This document shows, one piece after another, positions 35,420 to 44,237 of a stretch of DNA of 64,000 nucleotides. This DNA is from Hymenobacter artigasi (lineage in GTDB: Bacteria > Bacteroidota > Bacteroidia > Cytophagales > Hymenobacteraceae). Both the position numbers and the translations under genes were made by a program. The first letter of the stretch is position 1. Every line of letters starts with the position of its first letter. A model generated the notes under the pieces. That model worked only from the letters and a program-made list of their open reading frames with translations. It was not told the origin of the DNA and searched no databases. Location: the NCBI RefSeq assembly GCF_012275535.1, contig NZ_JAAVTK010000008.1, forward strand, positions 206,207 to 270,206. The letters run 5' to 3'.

Positions 35420-36246
35420 CTCCCCCGAATCTCCTGCTTGATGTGCTCGACGAACTGGGCGAATTCGGGTTCGGCTTCGACGTTTTCGTGCCAGGCGAGG
35501 CCCATTTCGGCCAGGTTGTATTGGTGCTGGGGGCTGATGGTGGCGCCCGGCACGAGGGCCCCGGCCGCGTCGTGCTCGTAGCCGAGCAGCCAGAGGCGGT
35601 CGGCCAGGGCGGTGGTGGTCACGATGTCGTGCGAGACGATGATGACGGTGTTCAGCTCGTCCATGGTGGTGACTTCGACGATGATTTTCTTCACTTCGTC
35701 AATCATGGCCACGTCGAGGCCGGAGAAGGGCTCATCGAGCAGGATGAGGTGGTCGGAGCATAGCAGCTGCTGGGCGATGGCTGCCCGCTGGCGCTGCCCT
35801 CCCGAGAGCAGGGCGGGGTACTTGCGCCGGTGCGGGGCCAGGCCGAAGCGTTCGAGGTAGGCGTCGACGTGCTGGCGGGCGGCGGCGGGGGCGTGCTTGC
35901 GCTGGGCGGCCACCAGCAGGTTGTCGTGCAGGGTGCGGTGCTCGAAGAGGGGGTAGCGCTGCTGCACGAAGCCCACCATGCCGGGCGTCACGGACTGCTG
36001 GGCGAGGCCCACTTCCACGGTGCCGGTGCCGGGCGCCACGAGGCCCGCCATGATGCGGCACAGCACCGACTTGCCGATGCCCGAGCGGCCGTAGAAGCCC
36101 ACGACCTGGCCCTGGCGCATGTTGGGGCGGGTCACGTCGAGGACCTGGGCGTTGATGTCGCGCAGGATGGGTTCGTTGTGGAAGGCGATGGAGACGTTGT
36201 TGAGCGTCAGGATGGGGTCGCGGTAGGCGTGGGTGTGGGCAGTCAT
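35416..36246 (-). CDS. ABC transporter ATP-binding protein (nitrate/taurine type)
   Basis: 276 residues. Walker A GRSGIGKS, Q-loop FVQQRYPLF, signature LSGGQRQR, Walker B HLILLDEP and H-loop VSHD are all present, so it is a complete ABC motor domain. It is the last gene of a leftward operon with the permease (36413), the substrate-binding/OmpA fusion (37407) and a coiled-coil membrane protein (39356), and should energise that permease. The C-terminal 40 residues (HQYNLAEMGLAWHENVEAEPEF) are specific to this subtype. The gap to the permease holds an inverted-repeat element. Confidence 0.92.
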   Translation of the reverse strand: MTAHTHAYRDPILTLNNVSIAFHNEPILRDINAQVLDVTRPNMRQGQVVGFYGRSGIGKSVLCRIMAGLVAPGTGTVEVGLAQQSVTPGMVGFVQQRYPLFEHRTLHDNLLVAAQRKHAPAAARQHVDAYLERFGLAPHRRKYPALLSGGQRQRAAIAQQLLCSDHLILLDEPFSGLDVAMIDEVKKIIVEVTTMDELNTVIIVSHDIVTTTALADRLWLLGYEHDAAGALVPGATISPQHQYNLAEMGLAWHENVEAEPEFAQFVEHIKQEIRGS

Positions 36247-36260
36247 GGCGCGGACGGAGT

Positions 36261-36407
36261 ACCCCACCCCCCGGCCCCCTCCCCTCCGGGAGAGGGGGAG
36301 CCACGATGGCGTGGTTGACTCGTTGAATAGTTGTTAATCTTGAAGCAAAAAGAGTAGAATTATTAGGCTCCCCCTCTCCCGGAGGGGAGGGGGCCGGGGG
36401 GTGGGGT
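36261..36407. repeat. Inverted-repeat element, CCTCACCCCCGGCCCCTCTC family, copy 2
   Basis: 42-base perfect arms (36261-36302 and 36366-36407) with an AT-rich 63-base spacer. Fills the gap between permease stop (36413) and ATPase start (36246) inside the operon. Related to 26656-26810. Confidence 0.92.
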
Positions 36408-36412
36408 GAACG

Positions 36413-37186
36413 TTAGGCGGCTCCCAACTGCGAATAAGGGAAAAACACCCTTCTCAGCAGCACAAACACATAGTCCTGCGCCGCGCCAGTCGCCAGAATT
36501 ACCAGCTGAATGGCCAGCACCCCATCGAGGTGCAGGTACCGGTTCTGCTTATAGAGCAGCAGCCCGATGCCGCCTTCCGACTGATAGAGCGTTTCGACCA
36601 GCGTAATCATGGTCCAGATAATGGCGAAATTCTGGCGCACCACTTCGAGCATCTCATCGAGCTTGCCCAGCACCACCACTTCGTAGAAGCTGCGCCACTC
36701 GCCCATGCCCAGGGTGCGGACGTGGTCCATCTCCTCCTGCGTGGTGGTCAGAATCACGCTCGTCATGCCCGTGACCAGGTACACGGTGGCCCCGAAAATG
36801 AGCACCGAGAGCTTCACCTGGTGGCCGGAGCTGACCATCAGAGCCATGAAAAACGTGAGGCCGGTGAGGGTGAGGTAGCGCATCTTGGAGGCCGCGTAGG
36901 CGATGGGCCGGAAGAAGGGCAGCGCCGTGAGGTAGGAAATGGCCAGCGCCAGCACCGTGGCCACGGCCAGCGCCTGCAGGGCAGTGGTCATGCTGGCCCA
37001 CAGCTCCGGGATGAGGCCCTGCGTGGTAACCAAGTCGCCGAGCGAGCGCACAACTTCGCCCAGGCTGGGGAAGAGCTGCATGGGATAAAACAGCCACAGC
37101 AGCAGCAGCAGGGCCACTTGCGCCACCACCATCGAGGTGAAGACGAGCGGGCGCGGCTGGGCGTTGGGGGAAAAGAGGGTTTTCAT
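36413..37186 (-). CDS. ABC transporter permease (NitT/TauT-like)
   Basis: 257 residues, about six membrane helices. The helix-rich region (VAQVALLLLLWLFYP, LALAISYLTALPF) and the cytoplasmic coupling loop (EEMDHVRTLGMGEWRSFYEV, the EAA-type loop) match the BPD_transp_1 family. Shorter than many nitrate/taurine permeases but complete. It works with the ATPase at 35416 and, presumably, with the substrate-binding/OmpA fusion upstream. The substrate is unknown. Confidence 0.88.
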   Translation of the reverse strand: MKTLFSPNAQPRPLVFTSMVVAQVALLLLLWLFYPMQLFPSLGEVVRSLGDLVTTQGLIPELWASMTTALQALAVATVLALAISYLTALPFFRPIAYAASKMRYLTLTGLTFFMALMVSSGHQVKLSVLIFGATVYLVTGMTSVILTTTQEEMDHVRTLGMGEWRSFYEVVVLGKLDEMLEVVRQNFAIIWTMITLVETLYQSEGGIGLLLYKQNRYLHLDGVLAIQLVILATGAAQDYVFVLLRRVFFPYSQLGAA

Positions 37187-37210
37187 AATAGGGAGAGGAA
37201 AAGGCGGTCA

Positions 37211-37400
37211 AACTCCCCTCCTTACCAAGGAGGGGACGTTGAGCCGCAGGCTCAACTGGGGTGGTTGTGGGCGTATGAGCCGTTAGGGCTGGCTCGGCGG
37301 GTTTCGTTAGGAGTTCGTTCAGGTGTCGTTCAACGAGGCCAACCACCCCCGTTCGCGCCTCTTCGGCGCTCACATCCCCTCCTCAGCTGAGGAGGGGAGT
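37211..37400. repeat. Inverted-repeat element, CTCCCCTCCTTACCAAGGAG family, copy 1
   Basis: Arms (37211-about 37267, and about 37339-37400) contain CTCCCCTCCTTACCAAGGAG and ACCACCCC words and are imperfect complements. It fills the gap between the fusion gene stop (37407) and the permease start (37186). A close relative lies at 42742-42928. Confidence 0.85.
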
Positions 37401-37406
37401 GACGTT

Positions 37407-39185
37407 CTAATTGCCCAGCACTACCTCCACGCGGCGGTTTTTGGCCTTGCCATCCGGCGTGGTGTTGCTGGCTACCGGCTCGGTGGCACCGTGGGCGTAC
37501 ACCTGGATGCGGCCGTCGGGGAAGGCGCTGTGGCTTTTGGTTTCGAGCCAGTGTTGCACGGCCATGGCGCGGTCTTCGGAGAGCTGCTGGTTTTTGCCGG
37601 GGTCGCCGGCGTTGTCGGTGTGGCCGTGGACGGCTACTTTGAGGCGGCCGGCTACTACCAGGTCATCGAAAAGCTGGGTGAGCTCGCGGGTGGTCTGGGG
37701 GGTGAAGCTGCTCTGGCCGCTGTTGAACTCGATGTTCCAGGCGCGTTTGCTTACGCTCTGGCGGATTTCATCGCCGGCGGCAAACTGCGTGGTTTCGGCG
37801 GGAGCCACGGCTTTGCCTTTGTACTGGGCCTGCAGCTTTTGCAGGGGCGCGAGGTCCAGCATTTCGGTGAGGGGCACGTAGGTAGGCAGCTCCTTGGGGT
37901 AGAGTTTTTTCTGCACGTCGCCGAAGGTTTTATACACCGAGGCGTAGATGTTGGTGCCGCCTTCATCGAGGCCGAACAGGCTCAGGTTGTCGCTGAAATT
38001 GAAGGCTTTACTGCCGCCAAGCTCCACTACTTCGCCGTTGCGGTCGGCCTCGCTCACGCCCTTGTAATACTTCAGCCAGTAGGCGCCGGGCTTGTCCTGG
38101 TCGCCGTACACGGTGGCCGAAATGTCGGCGGCGCGGGTCAGGGCTTCGGGGTGGCTTTTCACCTGGTCGCCGGCCACGGCGAAGGCCGTCATCAGGCCCA
38201 GCACTTCCTTGGGGTGGGCGTCGTACCAGCGCTTGGTGGTTACCATGATGTTGGGCATCTGGTTCGAATAGTCCTTGGTGCTCACGATGTTCACGAGGCC
38301 GCCGCGCTGTTTGGCGATATTCACGTCGCCGGGCGTCCAGGTGGCCACGGCGTCGGCTACCACGTCCACGCTTACGCCGGTGTTCTTGCCGTTCACCACT
38401 TTGGTGCGGGCTTCGGGCTTGCCGAGGATGTATTTCTCGGCGGCCACCAGAAAGTCGCTGGCGGCCATGAAGTTCACGGCTTCGGGGTCGTAGGTGGTTT
38501 CGTCAGGGTTCACCTTCAGGCCGTTGTCGGCGCACCACTTCAGGGCGATGTTCTGGTCGCCGTCGCGCAGGTAGCAGGCCACGGTTTTGCCCAGGGCCAG
38601 CTTGGGATTGTCGAGCCACTCTTTGGGGCCCATCAGCTTGTCTTCGCCGAAGGATTTACCCACCGAGTAGGGGATGATTTGCAGCTGCGTGCCGGTCTTT
38701 TTCAGCTCGTCCTGCACGGCCGAGAAAGCCGGCAGGCCGTCGCCCATGATGCTCACAATCAGGCCCGGGGTGGCCGGATTGCTTTGCAGGTCGAGGGCGT
38801 TTTTTACCAGGTCGGCCTGCATCTTGCTCACGTCGTCCTGACGCACAATCTGCATGTCGAGCCCGTTGGCGGCGGCGGCCGAGCCCATGGTGGAGCGCGG
38901 GCCGCCGTTGGCCAGCATGCCGGCCATCTGGCTGTTCCAGGCCATCACCTCCCAGGTGAGGGGCGTGCCCTTGTCGGCCGGGGCGGTGCCGGGCATGGTG
39001 GCCAGCGGCACCACGGTGCTGGCTTTGTTGCCGCCGGTGGTCGCGGGCAGCTCAATCGTGTTCAGAAGCACCGACTGCGTGTCGGCCTTTTTAAAGACGG
39101 CACCGCTGGTTACCAGCTTGTTGATGCCGAAGTACAGGAGGCCAAAAAGAAGGAGGCCAATAATGAATTTACCGCGTGTTGTCAT
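37407..39185 (-). CDS. Substrate-binding protein fused to OmpA peptidoglycan-binding domain
   Basis: 592 residues. An N-terminal anchor helix (FIIGLLLFGLLYFGIN) without a lipobox is followed by a periplasmic substrate-binding domain (about 75-450) resembling nitrate/phosphate-type solute-binding proteins (VTTKRWYDAHPKEVLGLMTAF). From about residue 475 an OmpA C-terminal domain follows: IEFNSGQSSFTPQTTREL, HGHTDNAGD, LSEDRAMAVQHWL and NRRVEVVL. The fusion would hold a solute sensor between the inner membrane and the wall. Such fusions are annotated in databases, but their substrate and purpose are unknown to me. A short inverted repeat lies just upstream of the start. Confidence 0.85.
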   Translation of the reverse strand: MTTRGKFIIGLLLFGLLYFGINKLVTSGAVFKKADTQSVLLNTIELPATTGGNKASTVVPLATMPGTAPADKGTPLTWEVMAWNSQMAGMLANGGPRSTMGSAAAANGLDMQIVRQDDVSKMQADLVKNALDLQSNPATPGLIVSIMGDGLPAFSAVQDELKKTGTQLQIIPYSVGKSFGEDKLMGPKEWLDNPKLALGKTVACYLRDGDQNIALKWCADNGLKVNPDETTYDPEAVNFMAASDFLVAAEKYILGKPEARTKVVNGKNTGVSVDVVADAVATWTPGDVNIAKQRGGLVNIVSTKDYSNQMPNIMVTTKRWYDAHPKEVLGLMTAFAVAGDQVKSHPEALTRAADISATVYGDQDKPGAYWLKYYKGVSEADRNGEVVELGGSKAFNFSDNLSLFGLDEGGTNIYASVYKTFGDVQKKLYPKELPTYVPLTEMLDLAPLQKLQAQYKGKAVAPAETTQFAAGDEIRQSVSKRAWNIEFNSGQSSFTPQTTRELTQLFDDLVVAGRLKVAVHGHTDNAGDPGKNQQLSEDRAMAVQHWLETKSHSAFPDGRIQVYAHGATEPVASNTTPDGKAKNRRVEVVLGN

Positions 39186-39190
39186 TGGAG

Positions 39191-39330
39191 TAGTAGCGCG
39201 GACTCTGTGAGTCCGCGATTAGGATAAAGGGTTTGTTCGTAGGGAGTTGAGCAGTGGCTTTTCGCGGGCTCATGGGCCGCGTGGTGCCGGCCGACCGTTG
39301 TATTCGCGGGCTCACAGCGTCCACGGTACT
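39191..39330. repeat. Inverted-repeat element, AGTAGCGCGxACT family, copy 1
   Basis: CGCGGACTCTGTGAGTCCGCG (39197-39217) is a near-perfect hairpin five bases upstream of the fusion gene start. A degenerate partner arm lies at about 39300-39330 (TTCGCGGGCTCACAGCG). The same design is seen at 56098-56185. Confidence 0.7.
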
Positions 39331-39355
39331 TACCACGGCCCAGGCCAGCAAAAAG

Positions 39356-40345
39356 CTAATCAAGCAGGCTAGAGTAGGCATCATCGGAGGCTTTTTTGGT
39401 GGCGAGAATGGACTGGGGCGCTTGCGGCTTTTCGTTGAGCACGGCGTTGAATTCGCCTTTCTGGTATTGGTCGAGCAGGCGCTGGCCCTTCTCGCTCATC
39501 ACCCCGTTCTGGATGTCCATCTCCTTCACGAACTCCTGCGAGTAGCGCATGGCCTGCTTAATCTGGCCCAACTGCTGGGCCATGTCCTCGGCCACGCGGT
39601 CGGTGGCCAGGTCGAAGAAGTACTTCTTGTCGGGGTCGCCGCGCAGGATGTTCATGGCGGCGCGCATGCCCGAGCTGGTGCGTTTCACCAGGGCGTACTC
39701 GTCCTTGAGCAGGTTGACTTTGAACTTGCTGCCGTCAATCTGGCGCAGGGCGGCTTTCAGAATCTGGCGCATTACGACCGTCACGTTGGCCGTGGTGGTG
39801 GCCATCGGTTGCAGGCGCTGGCTGTAGTCCTGCACTTGGGCGGCGCGCATGGCGTAGCTCTCGGCGGCGTCCTTTTCGCCCTGGCGGGTGGCCGAGTCGG
39901 CCAGCGCCAGGTACTCCTTTATCTGGGCGGCGTTGGCGGCCAGCTTGCGCTTCACCAGCTCGTGCGCGCCTTCGATGTTGGTGACTTCGGCGTCCATCTT
40001 GCGGGCTTCCTTCTCGGTATTGGAGATGTAGTCTTCCATGATGCCGATGGGGTTGGTATTGACGAAGATGCCCGCCATCGAGCGCAGCACGCGCTGCCCG
40101 GCGTACCACAGTCCGGCGTGAATCCGCTTGTTGGTGGCCAGCAGAAACAGCACGAACAGCGTGCCCAGCCCGATGCCCAGCTTCACGGTATCGAACACCA
40201 TGTCGACGAGGAAGGGCAAAATCGAGCCCCAGAAATACACCGCCGTGCCCACCAGCCCGATGAGGACCACGCGGCCGGCTACTTTTTCCGGCTGCTGCCA
40301 CTTGGGGAGGCCGGGGGCGGAATCGAAAGAAGGAAGTGCGTTCAT
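39356..40345 (-). CDS. Coiled-coil inner-membrane protein, first gene of ABC operon
   Basis: 329 residues. Two adjacent hydrophobic helices near the N-terminus (VVLIGLVGTAVYFWGSILPF and the segment ending FVLFLLATNK), then a long helical region (about 105-329) rich in Ala, Lys, Glu and Gln with coiled-coil heptads (EKEARKMDAEVTNIEGAHEL, AANAAQIKEYLALADS). The pattern resembles PspA/TelA-like membrane-associated helical proteins, but I cannot name a family. Its place at the head of the operon suggests it works with the substrate-binding/OmpA fusion and transporter. Confidence 0.75.
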   Translation of the reverse strand: MNALPSFDSAPGLPKWQQPEKVAGRVVLIGLVGTAVYFWGSILPFLVDMVFDTVKLGIGLGTLFVLFLLATNKRIHAGLWYAGQRVLRSMAGIFVNTNPIGIMEDYISNTEKEARKMDAEVTNIEGAHELVKRKLAANAAQIKEYLALADSATRQGEKDAAESYAMRAAQVQDYSQRLQPMATTTANVTVVMRQILKAALRQIDGSKFKVNLLKDEYALVKRTSSGMRAAMNILRGDPDKKYFFDLATDRVAEDMAQQLGQIKQAMRYSQEFVKEMDIQNGVMSEKGQRLLDQYQKGEFNAVLNEKPQAPQSILATKKASDDAYSSLLD

Positions 40346-40481
40346 GGCGGTGGTATTGGATGGTGGAGGTGGTGGCCGGTGCGGCCTTTAGTTGGTTACC
40401 TCCACCATATTTCAATACCAATGCCGTTTCGGTGATATCTGCCGTGAAATTCGTTTAATTATTGATTTTCAATAGGATAAT

Positions 40482-40526
40482 AAAAAAATTCCCGCCGGGC
40501 ACAAGGCCTGACGGGGATAAATTTTT
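40482..40526 (-). terminator. Candidate terminator of pullulanase gene
   Basis: A hairpin (TTCCCGCCGGGC with GCCTGACGGGGA) is bracketed by an A-run and a T-run, as expected of a bidirectional rho-independent terminator. It lies 180 bases after the pullulanase stop and before the start of the next leftward operon. Confidence 0.45.
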
Positions 40527-40582
40527 CCAAAATGGAAAGCGGATTTTTTCAAATCAGCAAGGCGGGGGGCACCCTTCGCGTC

Positions 40583-40669
40583 TGTCATGCTGAACGCAGT
40601 GAAGCACCTTATCACGCCTGAACATTTCGTTCGAACGTGATAAGGTGCTTCACTGCGTTCAGCATGACA
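40583..40669. repeat. REP-like inverted repeat, GTCATGC family, copy 2
   Basis: Perfect 34-base arms (40583-40616 and 40636-40669) beginning TGTCATGCTGAACGCAGTG, separated by 19 bases. Downstream of the pullulanase stop. Confidence 0.95.
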
Positions 40670-40705
40670 AGCGCGTTGCAGAAACGCCCAGCTTCTGCCT
40701 GTTCC

Positions 40706-42697
40706 TCAGCGCACCAGAATCAGGGCGGAGTTGCCGGGGACCTGCACGCCGCTGGTCACCTCCAGCACGTCGAGGCCTTCTTCCTGGATTTGGTCGCCGC
40801 GCAGCACTACTTTATAGGTTTCACGGGGCAAGGGCACGCTCCAGGCCCCCCGGTTGCCGTTGAAAATGACGGTGATGGTGTTCCAGGCATCGCCGCCGGC
40901 GTGGTCTTTTAGCTGGTAGGCGATGATGCCGGGGGCCATGTTGGGCAGGAATTCGAGGTGCTGCTGAATGAGCTCGGTGGTGGGCAGGCGGAAGGCGGGG
41001 TGGTTGCGGCGCAGGGCCAGCAGCTTGCGGTAGAACTCGTACACGCCCACGTACCTGGCCTTGCGGCCCCAGTCAATCTGGTTCACGCTGTCGGGCTGGT
41101 TGTAGGAGTTGGAGGAGCCGCCCTTGGTGCGCAGAAACTCATCGCCGACCGGCAAAAACGGCACACCCTGCGAGGTGAATACGATGGTGTTGCTCAGCAA
41201 ATCCATCTTAATCAGCGTATCTTCCGAGGTGTTGGGGTTCGATACTTTGAGTTTGTCCCAGAGCACCCGGTCGTCGTGGCAGGCCACGTAGTTGATGGCC
41301 TGCGACGGGGAGCCGGCCCACGGTGCTTTCGAGTAGTTGACCTTAGCGTAGTTAATCTGCGGGTGCTGGGTGGCGGCCACAATGCCGAATTTCACGCTTT
41401 CCTCCAGGCCGGGCTGGCCGCTGGCGAAGCCGGGCTCGGTCTGGTGGGCGTAGTGGCCCTTCACACCGTCGCGCAGCTCATCGCCAAAGGCGGCAATACG
41501 GTCCAGCTTCATGATGTTGCCTTTGAGGGCGCGCTTGGCATCGGGCAGGGGCGAGGCGCCGGCGGTCCAGCCCTCGCCGTAGATGAAAATACTGTGGTCC
41601 TGCTGGTCCAGCGCCACGCGCACGGCGCGCATGGTTTCAATATCAACCACGCCCATGAGGTCGAAACGGAAGCCGTCGGCGTGGTACTGCTGCGCCCAGT
41701 ACGCCACCGATTCCACGATGAGCTTGCGCACCATGGTCCGCTCCGAGGCCACTTCGTTGCCGCAGGCAGTGGCGTTGCTCAGGGTGCCGTCGGGGTTGTG
41801 GCGATAGTAATAGCCGGGCACCAGCTGCTCAAAATTGCTGCGGCCGGCATCGGCGGTGTGGTTGTACACCACATCGAGCACCACGCGCAGGCCGGCCCCG
41901 TGCAGGTTTTCCACCAGCTGCTTGAACTCGCGGATGCGGGCGGCGGGGTTGGTGGCGTCGGTGGAGTAGGTGCCTTCGGGTACGGTGTAGTTCAGCGGGT
42001 CGTAGCCCCAGTTGTAGCGGTTGGCGCTGGCGGGCGCGGTTTCGTCGATGCTGGCGAAATCGTTGGTAGGCAGCAGGTGAACGTGGGTCAGGCCCAATTC
42101 CACCAAATGGTCGAGGCCGGTGCTCACGCCGTCGGGGCCGCGCGTGCCGGTTTGGGCCGCGCCCAGAAACTTGCCCTTGTGCCGCACGCCCGACTGCGGG
42201 TGCATAGTGAGGTCGCGGACATGGACTTCGCCGATTACAATGTCGGTGGCCTGTTTCAGGGCGGGGCGCAGGTCATCTTTCCAGCCCGGCGGCTCGGCGA
42301 TGATGGGGTTGAACACGGCCCCGCGCAGGCCGTTCACGCCCACGGCGTGGGCGTAGGGGTCGGCCACTTCGGCCAGGGTTTTGCCGGCTATGGTGGCCTG
42401 CACCGTGTAAAAGCCGGTGGTGCCAGCGGGCAGGGTGTAAGTCCAGGTGCCGCCTTCGGCTTTGGCCATCACAAAATCAGCCTTGGCCGGGCCGCCGGTG
42501 CCGGCAGCATAAAGGCGCAGGTGCAGGGCCGAAGCGGTGGGGGCCCACACGCGCAGCGTGGCCTGGCCCCCGCGCCAGGTTAGCCCCAGGTCGGGGCCAA
42601 GGTAGGTGGGATAAGTAGAATAGTCGGGAAGAGATGGTGCCGATATTGCGGGAGCAGGGGAGAGCAGCACAAGCAGCAGTAGAAGCGGGCGAGTCAT
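40706..42697 (-). CDS. Type I pullulanase (GH13), secreted
   Basis: 663 residues with signal peptide (LLLLLVLLSPAPAISA). A CBM48-like N-terminal domain is followed by a GH13 barrel carrying the type I pullulanase signature YNWGYDP, the region I motif DVVYNHT, the nucleophile Asp in GFRFDLMG, the proton-donor Glu in YGEGW and the region IV Asp in VACHDDRVL. A C-terminal beta domain completes the enzyme. It cleaves alpha-1,6 branch points in pullulan, amylopectin or glycogen. No SusC/D-like partners are seen nearby. Confidence 0.94.
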   Translation of the reverse strand: MTRPLLLLLVLLSPAPAISAPSLPDYSTYPTYLGPDLGLTWRGGQATLRVWAPTASALHLRLYAAGTGGPAKADFVMAKAEGGTWTYTLPAGTTGFYTVQATIAGKTLAEVADPYAHAVGVNGLRGAVFNPIIAEPPGWKDDLRPALKQATDIVIGEVHVRDLTMHPQSGVRHKGKFLGAAQTGTRGPDGVSTGLDHLVELGLTHVHLLPTNDFASIDETAPASANRYNWGYDPLNYTVPEGTYSTDATNPAARIREFKQLVENLHGAGLRVVLDVVYNHTADAGRSNFEQLVPGYYYRHNPDGTLSNATACGNEVASERTMVRKLIVESVAYWAQQYHADGFRFDLMGVVDIETMRAVRVALDQQDHSIFIYGEGWTAGASPLPDAKRALKGNIMKLDRIAAFGDELRDGVKGHYAHQTEPGFASGQPGLEESVKFGIVAATQHPQINYAKVNYSKAPWAGSPSQAINYVACHDDRVLWDKLKVSNPNTSEDTLIKMDLLSNTIVFTSQGVPFLPVGDEFLRTKGGSSNSYNQPDSVNQIDWGRKARYVGVYEFYRKLLALRRNHPAFRLPTTELIQQHLEFLPNMAPGIIAYQLKDHAGGDAWNTITVIFNGNRGAWSVPLPRETYKVVLRGDQIQEEGLDVLEVTSGVQVPGNSALILVR

Positions 42698-42741
42698 GGG
42701 GGCAAAGGTCGGGATTGCGGGCGGAAGTCTAACTCCCCCAA

Positions 42742-42928
42742 ACTCCCCTCCTTACCAAGGAGGGGATGCTGACGCAAAGCGTCAGCTGGGGTGGTTGTGG
42801 CGTTGAACGGTGACAGAGCGGTGCGGAACTGGTCCCGAGTGGTGCGGAACTGGTCCCGACCGTTCAACGCCACAACCACCCCCGTTTCAGCTTCGCTGAA
42901 ACATCCCCTCCTTGGTAAGGAGGGGAGT
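42742..42928. repeat. Inverted-repeat element, CTCCCCTCCTTACCAAGGAG family, copy 2
   Basis: Outer arms ACTCCCCTCCTTACCAAGGA and its complement, with inner arms CGTTGAACGG / CCGTTCAACG and a direct duplication of GTGCGGAACTGGTCCCGA (two copies near 42821-42859). Lies upstream of the pullulanase start. Open frames reading HPLLGKEGS are a by-product. Confidence 0.85.
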
Positions 42929-43061
42929 CTTGTCCTTCAAACCCCGCCTACCTGCCCAACGGTAAAACGCTGCCCGCCGTCGATGGAATCGCGGGTGCGG
43001 TCGGTTTGGCCCGGCTTTGGAATATGGGACCGGTATGTTTGTTTCGATTTCGCCCCCGTCT

Positions 43062-44162
43062 ATGCCCGTTCTCACGCCCCGTCGCTACCTCACGCCGCTC
43101 ATTCATGTACTGGTGTGGGGGCTGTTCGGGCTCACATTTTTGCTGTTTCAGCCGCTCACCGGGCGGCTCACCATGCCGCCGCAGTTCTGGCTGAAGCAGG
43201 GCCTCATGTTTGCCGCCTGGGTGGCCACATTCTACCTCACATCCAAGGTCACGGTGCCGCGCCTGCTGCTGAATGGACGCACGGAGTGGTTTATTCTGGC
43301 CCTGATGGTGACCACGGTGGTGGTGCTCAGCTTCAGCCGGTTTCTGGAATCGGTGCTGGACCTGCCCGCGCTCATGGACAAGGCCTTTATGGCGGCGGCT
43401 GGCCGGCCCCGGCTCACCCCCCGGGGCATGCGTTTCGATTCGATGGGCCTGCTCACCACCATGTTTGTGCTGGGCATCAGCACCAGCATCACGGTGGTGC
43501 AGAAGTGGCAGAACGACGCCCAGATTCGGCAGAGCCTGGAGCAGCAGCGCGTCAGCTCCGAGCTGTCGGTGCTCAAGGCCCAGATTAACCCGCACTTCTT
43601 CTTCAATACCCTCAACAACATCTACGCCCTCACGCTGCTCGACGGCGAGCAGGCCCGCGTGGCCATTCACCGGCTCTCGCGCATGATGCGCTACGTGCTA
43701 TATGACACCGCCGGCGGCCTCACGCTGCTCAGCCAGGAAATTGCCTTCGTGCAGGACTACATCACCCTCATGCAGCTGCGGCTCGATGAGCGCGTGACCG
43801 TAACCTTCGACCGCCCCGAGCCCGTGCGCGATGTGCCCGTGGCCCCCATGCTGCTGCTGCCCTTCCTCGAAAACGCCTTTAAGCACGGCGTGGCCGCCAC
43901 CCAAAGCAGCCGCATCTTCATCGGCCTTACCCAGCCCTCGCCTGATGTGCTGGAGCTGGAAGTGCGCAACACCCTGCTCGCGCTGCCCAGCACCGACCTG
44001 GCCGGCAGCAACGGCATCGGCCTGGCCAATACCCGCCGCCGCCTCGACCTCCTGTACCCCGGCCGATTCAGCCTGCTGGTAGACGACCACACGCCCGCCA
44101 ACGAATTCCGCGTGCATTTGACGCTTAATACCGGGCAGGAGGGTGTGAGGGTAGTAGGGTAG
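43062..44162 (+). CDS. LytS-type membrane sensor histidine kinase
   Basis: 366 residues. Four hydrophobic helices lie in the N-terminal 130 residues (HVLVWGLFGLTFLLF, LMFAAWVATFYL, FILALMVTTVVVLSF), a coiled-coil linker follows, then the HisK_5 motif LKAQINPHFFFNTLNNIYAL with the phosphoacceptor His and a HATPase domain (LLPFLENAFKHGV, GIGLANTRRRLDLLY). It pairs with the LytTR regulator 75 bases downstream. The ATG at 43062 is chosen; ATGs at 43017 and 43035 are possible but would only add a few residues. Confidence 0.9.
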   Translation: MPVLTPRRYLTPLIHVLVWGLFGLTFLLFQPLTGRLTMPPQFWLKQGLMFAAWVATFYLTSKVTVPRLLLNGRTEWFILALMVTTVVVLSFSRFLESVLDLPALMDKAFMAAAGRPRLTPRGMRFDSMGLLTTMFVLGISTSITVVQKWQNDAQIRQSLEQQRVSSELSVLKAQINPHFFFNTLNNIYALTLLDGEQARVAIHRLSRMMRYVLYDTAGGLTLLSQEIAFVQDYITLMQLRLDERVTVTFDRPEPVRDVPVAPMLLLPFLENAFKHGVAATQSSRIFIGLTQPSPDVLELEVRNTLLALPSTDLAGSNGIGLANTRRRLDLLYPGRFSLLVDDHTPANEFRVHLTLNTGQEGVRVVG

Positions 44163-44237
44163 GAGTTGGTCGCGCCACCACCTTAAACCTCCCCGCCTTC
44201 TTACCCTCCTACCCCCATACCCTCACACCCTAAACGC

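Noticed and set aside
37323..39227. 634-codon open frame opposite the solute-binding/OmpA gene
   Set aside because: Shadow of a GC-rich gene on the other strand. Composition (His, Gly, Val-rich) has no domain, while the minus strand gives clear domains.
39169..39384. 71-codon frame with a hydrophobic start between the coiled-coil and fusion genes
   Set aside because: Its second half is the translation of the inverted repeat and its start lies inside the upstream gene; a small membrane peptide cannot be excluded but is unsupported.
42791..43588. 265-codon frame through the inverted repeat into the kinase region
   Set aside because: Starts within a repeat (HPLLGKEGS reading) and then shadows the LytS kinase gene in another frame.
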